Source: Lentinus brumalis (lineage: Eukaryota > Basidiomycota > Agaricomycetes > Polyporales > Polyporaceae). From it: a stretch of DNA of 64,000 nt. Each line of letters begins with the position of its first letter. Position 1 is the stretch's first letter. Below the pieces are notes generated by a model. That model saw only the letters and a program-made list of their open reading frames with translations. It was not told where the DNA came from and searched no databases. Position numbers and translations under genes: made by a program. Location: assembly GCA_001792895.1 (NCBI GenBank), contig MARA01000001.1, positions 3,410,001 through 3,474,000 on the forward strand, written 5' to 3'. Shown one piece after another: positions 12,154-23,184 of the stretch.

Positions 12154-13159
12154 CGCCGTCTGGTATACCGCCCCGAGATCTATCCATCGATCCAGGACCG
12201 TCCTCACAGTTGTGTGGCCTTGGCGAGGTGGAAGCAGCTCGGTGATGCGGCAACTGCTATAGGCTGCCCGCTCCATGGTGCGATCAGGATGGTCGCATTA
12301 CGGGGCGAGATGCACGCCGAGGGGTAGGTTGTGGTAGCGTGTGTGCTTTGCTACTAAATGACATCAGGCTTACCGACTCTGACGCGTGGCGGCTTACCCC
12401 AGGTCCCCAGCTTCGGGATCGGACGTAGTGCGGATGTAAGAGCTCTCGCACGCGAGAAGCCACCGAGGATGTCTTCCTGTGAACAGGCTGGTTGTCCGAG
12501 GAGCCTAATGGGCGTGTGCGTGTGACTTCCCGCCTCCCGAGGATTGATCGAAGGGGTTATGTCGCCGCCGGTACGTCCACGAACTTGACGCTGATGGGTG
12601 CGGACATACTTATGACCGCTGGCCGCATTCCCTTACCTCAACGAAATGGGGCATGGAGCAAGGAGATGGTCGTACGAGGAAGTGAGGGTGACCTGGATAG
12701 CTCCTGCGTCCGGTGAAGCAAAGAGAGTTTGTGCAGTAAGGTTCTGAATGCTGGATCATGGATGAATGAGAACTGACCTAGTCGGCATTGCAGAAACGTA
12801 ACAGCGCTCTCGGTAGGCTGACGTGGCTTTAAATACACGCTGATATTACCATTTCCCAGAGAAGCTGAAGAATGATCCCTGCCGTCAGTCTGGCTGCATA
12901 AGTGAATGAGTTACTTCTGATGCCGAGCAAGGATGCCAATCTGCGCGAACATAAGTGAGCATGGAATCATGGAACCCTCGGGCTTTCTGGTCAGGCCCGA
13001 AAAGCGCAGTATATGAAAGGCGGGCCCTCTGTGCGTGGGTGAGTCCCTGAGCTCCCGACAAGTCGTTCATTCAAACTCCCCTGCTCGTCCGGTGTCCCGC
13101 TGCTCGTCCGCTGTGAGTGGGCTCCCTGCGACACCCCCTCTACATCCCTGTTCGACGTC
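12154..13159. other. intergenic, about 1 kb, nothing recognised
   Basis: Only short, unconserved-looking open frames on either strand. A pyrimidine-rich stretch lies just before the next start codon. Confidence 0.4.
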
Positions 13160-14751
13160 ATGTCGACTCGTCACTCGTTTCTTTCGACTACAGGCCTCAT
13201 CAGGCCGCCCTCTGCCATGTCGACGTTGTCCACGGCAGACGACTACACCACACCCAGTCACGCTCGTTCCGGCAGCACAAGGCCTGGAAGAAAGCCCACT
13301 GCGGCAACCCCACTACGTCCACCACCACCGTCGAGCAAGCCACTCACCACCAGAGCGGGGATCCTCCCGCTAGGCCCGGGCTTCCTGGTCGGTCTGGCGG
13401 TAACCTTGTCGTTGCTTTTCATCCTGGTCATCATGTGCGCCTTCATCCCCGACAACGATGAGACACCTGCGTTCGCTGGTATGTTGAATGACATTGCTGC
13501 GAATAGTCCGGGCGTGAGTCTTCGACTTTGTTCTGTACTACATCGCTGACTTGAGCTTGAAAGATTGTCCTTATTGGTGATGACGTTGATGTCGATGTCG
13601 ATGAACCGGCGTTGACCATTCGATGGTCTATCATTGGATGCGGGCCAGCGTATGTGCTCCCTGGGTCTGAAGGAACCCATGGAAGTCAGAGTTGCGGACT
13701 ACCTGCCATGTCGCTGCACATCTTCGTTGATGGGTGAGTGTAAGCCAAGTGCATATATCACTAGTTCCTCACCGTGGAAGTCTAGTGCGGAAGAGCCCGC
13801 AGCGATGTTCGACCCATCCACCCTACCTTTCTTCGCCAGTGGTCAGCGTCATGAGTGAGCAGGGCTCGCATACTCGAAGTCGGACTGGAACTGATTCGAA
13901 GCGAACCTCATTAGCGTTCAGAACATGTTTCAGTTCGACGACGACCATGTCCTCGATGTTCACGAAGCGCGTCTCTACCCGTTCGACACGTACCATCTTA
14001 CCAGCACATTCAAGGTGGTGTCCACGGAAACCGACGAGACCTTGCCAATACAGAAGCTGGCGACCATACCACTCACCTCAAGTTTTGTCTCCATATCAAG
14101 TGACTCGTCTAGTGTCGTAAAAGTTGCAAGTGGGTCGGAGCAATCGTCAAGAGACCTCGATCTGCAGATAATCAGGCCTGCGGAAGCCCGGGCATACGCC
14201 CTGCTGCTCTTCGGCGCAAGCTGGATGCTCGCACATGCGACTGTTGGATTGGTCGCCCTGTCGTGGTACTTGAATGATGCCGGGAAGGTTTTGAAGCACC
14301 TTGTGTCAAGCTTCGTGGTCATTCTGCTCATTCCCCAGTTGCGGAATGCCATGCCAGACGCTCCAGGGTTCGACGGTGAGTCCACACCCGCCTCTATTGA
14401 GAAAGATCGACCGCTTAAAGCGTGTCTTAGGTGTTTTGATAGGTGAGCTACCTCACAACGTTACCGCAGAGCGCGCTGGTGCTCACACGGGCAACAGACG
14501 CAATTGGCTTCTTCCCGCAGATGCTAGTGAGCGCTGCATCAGCAATTGTGCTTTTTGGCATGGTGGTGAAGAGAGAGCTCGGTTACCTTGAAGGTTCACC
14601 ACCGGAGAGAGAAGAGCATCGTAAGGAGGCACCGGCACCCTTATCGACGGGCCTTCTGAGGATGCGCAGGGGAGGCGCGTCCATCGACATTAGCCATGTT
14701 AGGAACTTCAGTAGGGGTATCCCGGGCTTTGTGCGGGGTTCTGGACTCTGA
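13160..14751 (+). CDS. multi-pass membrane protein, DUF4436-like
   Basis: Exons as read: 13160-13513, 13564-13733, 13765-13854, 13915-14375, 14431-14442 (12 nt) and 14498-14751. A Ser/Thr/Pro-rich basic N-terminus leads to one transmembrane helix (GFLVGLAVTLSLLFILVIMC). A luminal or extracellular beta-rich part follows (FDDDHVLDVHEARLYPFDTY, with conserved-looking YPFD). Three C-terminal membrane helices come next (LLLFGASWMLAHATVGLVA, VVILLIPQLRNAMPDAPGF, FFPQMLVSAASAIVLFGMVV). The YPFD motif and the PDAP-GVLID segment resemble DUF4436 proteins of fungi and actinobacteria, whose function is unknown. The tiny exon 5 is required to produce GVLIDAIGFF; a read-through reading makes a charged sequence instead. 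Confidence 0.78.
14431..14442 (+). other. 12-nt microexon of the DUF4436-like gene
   Basis: The exon is bounded by CTTAG and GTGAGCT. It supplies the GVLI part of GVLIDAIGFF, and both junction phases (1 in, 1 out) fit. Skipping it would remove exactly four residues and keep frame, so inclusion could be optional. Confidence 0.6.
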
Positions 14752-15160
14752 CGAGCATGGCCGCACATTCAATTCGATGTATTTCACGGACAACTTGAGC
14801 ACTTGTAGGAGATTGTTTGATGAGTGCAGGCTTGTCGTGCTGGCGTTACTCGATAGTTTTCTCTTCAAGTATATCCGACATTCCAATTTCTGAAGACAAA
14901 AAGTACAGGTTAATATCAAGTGGCAGCGTACGTCGTATTCAAACAAATCCGAAGTTCAGCAGTTAGCGCATAGGCGCCCACGGAGTTCCAGCATAGACAC
15001 GTGACCGGTGCGCCACGTTCGCGTGGTTAGACGCCGTGCCGTGTACGCGGTGGCGGCAGGTCACTGTTTCTCGTACCGTCATGTTCTGGCTTTCTCTGGC
15101 TTGCTTTTGTGCATAGGACTACCTGGGTGAAGAATAACTCAATCTCGAAGGAACGCCAGC
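14752..15160. other. intergenic, 409 bp, nothing recognised
   Basis: No supported coding or RNA gene. It holds the 3' flank of the DUF4436-like gene and the promoter of the Derlin gene. Confidence 0.4.
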
Positions 15161-16397
15161 ATGCCGGTCGGTATAGAGGCTTGGGTCACGCAGATCCCAC
15201 CCGTAACTCGCGCATGGCTTGCGCTGTCGGTTCTGACGAGTCTTGCGGTGGTGAGTAGTCCACGCGACCCCAGACTGGGCTGGCACAGATTGAAGTATAC
15301 ACTGCAGCAAACTCAGCTAGTGACGCCGCTTCAGCTGTACTTCAGCTTCAAGGCTGCGTTCACCAATATGCAGGTGTGTCCCGCTCCTGTCCTGTAGACA
15401 CCGGACGGCTCTGACGATCCTCCTGTCGCGTGGAAGCCATGGCGAGCCTTCACCACGTTCTTCTACTTTGGAACAATCTCCCTGGACTTCGTCTTCCATA
15501 TGTTCTTCTTGTGAGTGTGCTATTGTTCATTGCGCCATCAGAGCCTGGATTGACATATGTTATCGCAGCATGCGTTATAGCCGCATGTTGGAAGAGTCTT
15601 CCTTCGCGAACCGCAAGGCCGACTACTTCTGGCTCTTGCTCCTCTCCGCGATCATGCTTCTCGTGAGTCCCTCTCCTCTTCGCGGCTCCGAATCATCGGG
15701 GTAGTCATATTCGGGACCCGAGCCACAACTTCCCGAGGGAATTTAGATGCGCTCGCATCAAAGAGTCTCGCTGTTCCTTGCTATTCCACTTGCTATTGCA
15801 CGTGTGTGATTATCGCAGCTCTTTTCCACGATAGTACTGTCGGACATTCCATGATACAAATCATGCCTCTCAGAGGCTGCATCTTTGCGATAGCGCAAGG
15901 CCTTTCGGATACGTGGACCGCGCATCCGTGGGCAATGAGCCTCCCGCACTACTAGCCTGTTGGTGGGCAGTGCGGTGTCTGCTCCCTTCGGGGAGCCACG
16001 AACAACACGAATGGCTCCGTTCCCTTTGTGGATACATCGAACCTTGGACATTTGCTGACCCGGCACCCAATCTTTTGGTTGCGGCACGCAGGCACTGTCT
16101 CCGCTCGTGAACCTGCCCTTCCTCTCATCGCCCCTCGCGTTTGTCCCAATATACCTGTGGTCGCGGCGGCATCCTTCGACCCCCATATCACTGTTCGGTC
16201 TGGTCACCATCACTGCGCCTTATCTACCGCTCGCGCTCGTGGGCCTGGCCTGGCTGCTGAATGGGACATGGCGTGCGGCCGCCGGAGATCTCCTCGGGTG
16301 CGCTGTGGGACACGTAGGATGGTTCGTTCGAGACGTATGGGAGCGCGAGATGGTTGGCGGACCGACGGTGCTGAGCGAGGCGCCAGAGGCACTGTAA
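15161..16397 (+). CDS. Derlin (DER1-family ER-associated degradation protein)
   Basis: Derlins are rhomboid-like pseudoproteases that move misfolded proteins out of the ER for Cdc48-dependent degradation. The N-terminus carries IPPVTRAWLALSVLTSLAV, then exon 15308-15373 with QLVTPLQLYFSFKAAF, exon 15398-15510 with WRAFTTFFYFGTISLDFVFH, and exon 15569-15662 with MRYSRMLEESSFANRKADYF and LLLLSAIMLL. The last exon starts about 16091 (ALSPLVNLPFL) and has YLWSRRHPSTPISLFGLVTI, the derlin WSRR-P signature, followed by GCAVGHVGWFVRDVW. Catalytic rhomboid residues are absent, as expected. The C-terminus stops shortly after this and shows no clear Cdc48-binding SHP box. The last intron, about 428 nt, is far longer than others in the window. 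Confidence 0.92.
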
Positions 16398-17461
16398 GCG
16401 TCATTTCACAGTTCAACATGTCATCGAACTCACCGCCGGATAGGAAACGCCTATTTGGAGACATTTGATATTTACCGCCTGCGTGCGATGTACCTGCGAT
16501 GTACAGTACACTACAAATATCCGGACACCGGACCTGGGATACGGGGAGGCTGTTCTATGGTCTGCGTCTTGCGAGAGATACGCCCGACAAAGTTCACGAC
16601 ACAAGATGTCCTAACGTTCACATCTTGGCCCACTGCTTTGGGGGCAGCTACAGCGGATGGCTACGAAGATGATGAACGGTGGCGCACAGAAGTGCCCCAG
16701 ATATGTAGCACGTTTCAACATACGTACGGTAGGCGGGGCTTACTTATCTCGAGCGACTTTACGACACATCCCGAACAACGTCCAAGAGTGGAGGCTGCGT
16801 CACCACCAGGTGAATACGCCACCGACTTCTGCGTCGTCCAGGCACTGGCAACGGCAGCAATTAATCTGCGTAAGGGCTGTCCGATGCGTTTGAGGGCCTC
16901 TGACGTTCCCTGCTGCGAACTGCATCGCTCCTGATGTCTTTGAGCGGCGACGATAGTGGGAGGTCTATACACACGCCTACTCCCTGACCAGGTCCAGGTA
17001 CCGCGAATCGTCCGCAGAGTCCTTCGCCGTGTTCCACTTTTGCCCATCGACAGCTCACCTAATAGGCTTGGTCCATCCGCTTGCGGAAGATATGTAAGCG
17101 CCCTATGGCCTGTCGGGACGGATGCCTTTCACGTCGACACAAGGTTGAGCTTCCGTGCGACGAACGCATGTGCGCGGCGTACAAGCCATCGCTCGCTCCG
17201 CAGGCGAGCGAGACAGGCATTGTTCGTACCCAAGCACGTCATCGTATAAGCGATACACAGCATGTGCACACGCATGCTTCTGAGAAGTCGTCCATTGCGG
17301 ATGGAAGGCGAGAAGAGGGGGAGCCCCCCTCTCCCCGTGATTTTGACCGTCTCTTGGACAGCGGCGAGACGGGTGACAGAAGCGTTGGTGATTGAGGAGC
17401 GGGGACATCTAGCATCCAATGCAAGGTCTCGGCCGGAGACGGTGGTGCCAGTCCTCGGCTT
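16398..17461. other. intergenic between convergent genes, about 1.06 kb
   Basis: Derlin (plus) and the thioesterase (minus) both end here. Only short open frames without recognisable motifs or consistent splice structure. Confidence 0.4.
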
Positions 17462-18625
17462 CTAGTCGATCTCTTTCCCCTCGACAACATGCTCGCCATC
17501 CTCCGAGAATTTGACGTCGTTCTGCAGCAGAATGGAAGACGCGGTCAGACCTTTCAAATGCGGCGCCGGCGGAGAATAGCAAGGCGCGGGATATCCTTAC
17601 CTTGTGCCCCACGGACTTCCCGACGTACTTCGTGTGATCTGAGATAGCAAGAGAGTCAACGCTCGACCTTCACCAGGCCGTACCGGAGATAGCAGGCGAT
17701 ACTCACGGCCATATGCCGCAAGCTGGCCCTGGGCATTGAAGAAGTCGACGCGGGTGTACGCCAGCGATTTGCCTACCGGTGCGGGAAAGCGCAGGTAATC
17801 GGGAGCGACGGTCAGAAACCACATCCGAGCGTGTAGACATCGGTATGCAAACGCACCAAGGCCGGTGACAACGGCCTGTACGGTCAGCTCGTCACCTACG
17901 CGGCCTGCAGGCTTGACGAAGGACGTGCCGATGTCCACCGATACCCCGGTCATGTACTGGCCCTTGGTCGCGACAGCAAGGGAGCCGATGGTGTCAGTGA
18001 GGGACATGATGAGCCCGCCGTGGACAGTCTACAGTCCCTTATCGGTGGTCAATTTCAATCAGGCCTTCTAGGCTGCAAGACGGGGCCCTCACGCCAACAC
18101 GGTTCACTAAGACGGTGGTGAAGAATTCTATACTCAGCTCCATGCTCCATCACGGCAGACAGGCAGGTACCGTACGTACGGTTGTAGGGCTCGATCTTGA
18201 GCGAAGCCTTCAGTTCCCCGGGCTTGGCGGACAAGATCTTGAGCTGCGGGAGTCGCGATAGCATTGACAGATGGACGCGTCAGCACTCCTGCATAGGTAC
18301 CAACAGCGAAGTCGGAAGATGCAAGGAACAGCCGTTGGACACAATTGACACGCACGTTGGGAAAGCACTGGTGGTCATGTCCTAAAGTGTAGATCGGGTG
18401 CAAAGTGCATCAGTGAGCATGGGGTCAATCACTTAGGCTCTCGCTACTGAAAAGACGTGCCACGGCCATTTGGAGAATCCGCTCACCTTTGTTCTCCATG
18501 AAGGATTGCCAGACCTGCCAGTGCCAAGTCAAGGTGTCGAAAGTCCACGACAACTTTTTAGCGGCCTAAATGGGTGTGGTTGGGACATGACTCACCCGGC
18601 GAGTGAATCTCAGACACGCAGACAT
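17462..18625 (-). CDS. hot-dog thioesterase (acyl-CoA thioesterase 13/PaaI-like)
   Basis: Short minus-strand exons read, from the middle on: GELKASLKIEPYN, FFTTVLVNRVG, TVHGGLIMSLTDTIGSLAVA, GVSVDIGTSFVKPAGRVGDE, GKSLAYTRVDFFNAQGQLAA, HHTKYVGKSVGHK and NDVKFSEDGEHVVEG. HGGLI with the following Asp (LTDTIG) is the hot-dog catalytic helix of ACOT13-like enzymes, which hydrolyse acyl-CoA esters. The downstream part is secure. The 5' end is not: a segment WHWQVWQSFMENKG clearly belongs, but joining it to the ATG at 18625 needs an intron of only about 30 nt. An internal ATG at 18499 is the conservative alternative. Likely about 190 residues, soluble or mitochondrial. Confidence 0.8.
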
Positions 18626-20582
18626 CGTGTTCCGAGCTTGAGGGAAGATAGAGGCCACACACAGCGGATGTCGGTCGCTATACTATTGCCAAGGCCCGCG
18701 CCGCCTCGGCCCGGTGACATTGTAGCCGCAGCATCAGGCGCCGAACTGCAGAAGAGAGAACTCCGCAGGCAAAACGACTTGGTCCAACTCCAATTCGGTT
18801 GTTGTCTCCCGGCTTCAGTATTCCTGCTGCGTCTTACTAGATCCACGAAAGTCTAGGCAGATATCTGGAGGCCGGTGTTTGGGCTAGCCGTCCGAGACTG
18901 ACGGACGTGTTAACCCCGCCTTGACGTCTCCTGTCGCGAGCCCATCTTCATTCCGAGGGCCTCCGACATGCACGCATACGCTTGACTATCTCTGCTTGCG
19001 CTTTTCAGATATTTTTGACTGCCTGCGGCGCGGACAGTTACGGCGGTGATCGATGCTGCGAATCCAGTTCGCAGCGGCACTGTATGTGCCTCCGGCGAAG
19101 GCTGGGTAAGTACTGTCGGTCAAACACGTCTGCTGTCTCCAGCTCCTCCGACACCAGCGGTCCGCCCCATATCCGCGGCGAAACAGATAACTGCCCGAGT
19201 CGATCAATTGCTCCGGTGAGGCGCCAGCCGGCATGTCTATGCTAACCGATTGACATCGGACAGCTATCGCAAAGGATTCGCCTTATGCAAGCCGAAGCCA
19301 CCTTGTCCAGCCATGACAATGAACGTCTCGGTATTAGAATGCAGACTGTCCCTCGATGAGCTCCACCAGGGTTCGGATGGTGTATGTCGTGGAAAGACGT
19401 TTTGCCGGTACGAAGTCTCTCACCGAGGACTTCATCCTGACTAACCTTGATCGTCGAACTAGGCTAGTATTCCACGTTCGGCACTGACATAGGGCCTTGG
19501 GAAGAATGCAATGTTGCCATCCGGGGCCGAATGGGAGGTACTGGAGATCGCCGGACGTGATCGCTTAGCTCCGACGTTGTGGGATTGTGACACAGTCGCT
19601 CAACAGTCGCTGGCCATTCCGGTGTTCTGTCAAGCCTGCCATCTTCCAACCTCCCGCCCGGTTTGATCAGACTCGGCTCTCCGCATGGGACCTGCAGACG
19701 GGCGCGGCGCAAGTAAGTAACTTCGGAATGCACATCTCATACTCGTCGGGCGCAGGATGACATCCCACGCCTCAATGCTCGTCTTGTGCGTATTCTCTTC
19801 CGCAGGGTCAAACGCAATCCGTGCGACATACCAGATATTGTATCCGGGGATCCGACAATCGGGTGGCACCAAGGTTCGGCTTATCGCCTTTGTGTCAGTG
19901 TCATGTTAGGGCGATCCTATGCTGTCATGTCTGGCGCCGTCCCTCACCTCCGTGTGTGGGACATGGTCTTTGTGTCGCCGGTGCGCAATTTTGCATCTGC
20001 CGCGCTGCGAATTAGAGGTGCGTCCACGGTTCCATGCGCTTCGCGAATTCTACTCTAACGCGCCTCGTGCTTTCAGAAGCGGCTAGCAGGCACACTCATC
20101 CTAAAAGCGCAAAAGAAGTCCGCATCTATGTCCCGTCATCGCAGCAAGAAGCTGGGGCGCAGGACGCGTAGTCTCACGCAACCGCACTATCTGGGCCAGA
20201 CCTGCTGGATATCTCGCGGCGCCAGCGTCGGCGACAATTGTCCATTTGCCTCATGCCTCCTTCACTTGTTCCTTGCCTTCGACAGCCGGATCCACAGCTT
20301 GACACGCCCTTGATGTACGGTGCAATCCACAGCCCGATTCAGATTTGCCAAGTTGGTGCTGCTATCTACTTCGGGCTCCAGACTCCAAGATGTTGCCATC
20401 CGGGCTGTCCGCAAAATTTACTCCCGGTCTGCGTGCGCCGACACGCCTCCGGAAGTAGGCGCGCTCGTTCACCATGGCCCAGGCTGTTAGCGGGGATATA
20501 TGAGCGCATTGGTCGTGCCCATAACTTCAGCATTCGTTGCTGCTCGCCACCCCACCTTCCCCGATCCTCCTTATCCCCTACC
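18626..20582. other. large intergenic or decayed region, about 1.96 kb
   Basis: No gene I can support. The minus strand has open fragments with protein-like composition near 19,640-19,870 (for example WYVARIAFDPAEEN) and 19,000-19,230, but they sit in different frames without clean splice sites, so a decayed gene is possible. A TATA-like GATATATG at about 20,496 may belong to the next gene. Confidence 0.35.
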
Positions 20583-22487
20583 ATGTCAGCTCCCGACGCC
20601 GCCGTGGCCTCCGCTCCTCACGAACAGGACCTGTCGACGGTCTCTGTGGTCCTCCCTTCTGCTGCACATCTCCGCCAACAGTTGCCTTCTCTGCCTCATG
20701 CCTCCGAGAAGACGTCGAACGCATCCACTGCGGTACCGTCAATCTCAGATGGCAAGAGCGAGATCTCCTTCGAAAAGGGAGGCCTGTCATGGGAGGGTAC
20801 CTTGACGATGAGCTACCGGAGAAGACCCATGACCACTTCCTTCGGAACGTGCGCTTCCAGATCTTCTCCCTCTACCGCAGACTCTTCGGCATCGTCTTCA
20901 TCACCAACATGGCCATCTTCATCGCTACCTGCGTCCGCGGTGACATGGACGCGAACTACCTGGGCAAGGTCTCAGTCGCCAACATCTTTGTCGCAGTCCT
21001 CATGCGTCAAGACTATGTCATCAACGCCTTCTTCCTTGTCGCCACTGCGGCTCCGCGATCGTGAGTGTCTTCCCTGACCGCCCTGATTCCGCGGTCGTCT
21101 GGACCTATCTGGGCTATTATTGACTATGCATGGGAACTTAGGTGGCCGTTGTGGACCCGGAGGATTCTCGGGCGCGTTTATACAATTGGAGGCAGTAAGG
21201 CGTTCATCTCAAAATGACAAGTTGTGCGATTCTGACGCTCAATGTCCCGTTCTAGTCCACTCGGGCGCTGCAATCAGCGGGACGATCTGGCTCATTCTCT
21301 TCGCCGCACAGTCAACTCGGCAGTTCATCAAGAAGGAGCACGTAAGTCGAACAGTCCAGCCCACTTCGACACCAAGAGCTGACGCCGATGCATCCGCTAG
21401 ATCACAATCCCGACGCTTGTCTTCACGTACATCATCATTGCGCTCCTCATCGGCATCATCGTCTTCGCATATCCCAAGGCTCGCACCCGGCACCATGATA
21501 CCTTTGAGATGACGCACAGGTTCTGCGGTTGGACTGCGGTTGCGCTCGTGTGGTGCCTCGTAAGTCGCATGTGCACGTTCACGGAATAATCAAACTGATT
21601 GGGTTTTGGGCGACGTGCAGGTTATCTTCCTCATCAAGGACTACAAGCAGCCGGGCCAGACTCTCGGGCGGGCGGTCGTCGAGGCCCCGCCGTTCTGGCT
21701 GGTGCTCATCATGACATGCTCGATCATATTGCCCTGGCTCCGCCTGCGCAAGGTCCCTGTGCGTGCCGAGGTCCTCTCGAACCATTGCGTGCAGCTGCAC
21801 TTCGACTATGGTAAGTTACTCATCTCACTTACGCGGATATGCGACTTACGTTATTCTCGCCCAGTGGACACCCAGCCGGGCCACTTCACCCGCATGTCCC
21901 ACAACCCGCTCTTCGAGTGGCACTCGTTTGCCACTATCTCGGCGCCGGGAGCTCACGGCTACTCCGCGGTAGTATCTCGAGCCGGCGACTGGACAAGCGG
22001 GCAGATTGCCAGCCCTCCGAAGGAGATCTGGGTCCGTGGTGTCCCCTGCTACGGAGTTGTTGCCGTCACCCCGCTGTTCCGTCGCGTCGTCCTTGTCGCC
22101 ACCGGCAGCGGTATCGGGCCAATCGCACCCGTAATCTACGCCAAGAAGGTGCCGCTCCAGCTGCTGTGGACTGCTCCTGCGGTCAGGAAGACGTTCGGCG
22201 ATAAGCTCGTCGACTCCCTGTTGGAGGCGAACCCAAGTGCGGTCATCTACGGTATGCCGCAGTCTCATCATCACCTTGCGTGAGACTTTGCTGATCGAGG
22301 AGCTGTTTTGAATATAGATACGCGAGAGCACGGCAAGCCGGACATGGTGAAGCTCACGTATCGCATGGTGCGCGAGTTCGACGCGGAGGCGGTCGTGATC
22401 ATCTCGAACGAGGCCCTCACCCGCAAGGTTGTCTACGGCATGATGAGCAGAGGGATTTTGGCATTCGGTGCTATCTGGGACTCGTGA
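20583..22487 (+). CDS. integral-membrane FNR-like oxidoreductase (TmpL reductase-like)
   Basis: A Ser/Ala-rich cytosolic N-terminus (MSAPDAAVASAPHEQ) leads into several membrane helices (FGIVFITNMAIFIATCV, HSGAAISGTIWLILFAAQST, VFTYIIIALLIGIIVFAYP, WLVLIMTCSIILPWLRL). A ferredoxin-reductase-like soluble part follows: an FAD-type beta-barrel segment (DTQPGHFTRMSHNPLFEWHS) and a nucleotide-binding loop ATGSGIGPIAPVI. The end is ILAFGAIWDS. This layout resembles the C-terminal reductase half of fungal TmpL-type NRPS-like proteins, here as a stand-alone gene; electron donor and acceptor are unknown. The frame breaks once at a GGG run (20795-20797): one extra G gives SWEGYLDDELPEKTHD. All later introns keep frame. 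Confidence 0.8.
20793..20800 (+). other. one-base frame break in the membrane oxidoreductase
   Basis: From the ATG at 20583 the frame is open to WEG. The conserved continuation YLDDELPEKTHDHFLRN starts at 20798 in another frame. A single missing G in GGG explains it. An uninterrupted alternative begins at 20537 but has an unnatural, Arg/Cys-rich N-terminus. Confidence 0.6.
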
Positions 22488-23184
22488 GGTGGCCCGTTGT
22501 CTCCCACGGGCACTTTCTACGCCCGTTATTCTTGATTATTCGTCCCTTGCCATCTGTGCCCCCGGCCGGCGCACTTCATAGACTTGTACAGCATGTTGTA
22601 CCATATTCCTTGTCCTCTATAAGTTTTGTTATCCTATACCTACCACTTGGTGGATTACATACAATAACTCGCTTTGCGCCGCTGGCAACATGTCGTAATG
22701 TTTGACTACCACATCATTATGATCATTATTGAGAGCACCGCCTCTTGGACCAGGCGTTATCTCCGCTGTACTGAGGAGTATGCAAACACAGGCAGTCCTG
22801 AGGAACTCCATGGTCGTTCCGCCATGCATCCCCGTCGACTTTTGGTCCGCCGCCACCGCTAACCGCTTTGATTGCCAAATCAGGACATACACTCTGCCTG
22901 GAAGGTTGGTATGCCGTGACAGCACGGCGCTTCTGCCGCCGGCGCCGGGCTTTACGCCCATCCGACGCTCATGATTTCCCCGCCATCCCCGCTCGGTGTA
23001 GCAAGAAACGACGTCGGGTTACGGATACACGATTCAAGGCGGCTTGCTCCTTACCCTCATCTCACGAGCGGACACCCTGGACCGCGCAGCAACGCGGGCA
23101 TAGCACACAGCCAAGGGAACTCCTAACACGATAACGGCTTCGGCAGCTACAATCTATAGCGACATCATCCTCCTAGTGTTCGCA
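22488..23184. other. intergenic, about 700 bp, nothing recognised
   Basis: 3' flank of the oxidoreductase and promoter of the acyl-CoA dehydrogenase. AT-richer around 22,590-22,740. Only small unconvincing open frames. Confidence 0.4.

Noticed and set aside
3132..16397. Functional cluster of ubiquitin/ERAD genes (AN1 protein, UFD2, Derlin)
   Set aside because: They are separated by unrelated genes and such factors are common; proximity alone does not show a cluster.
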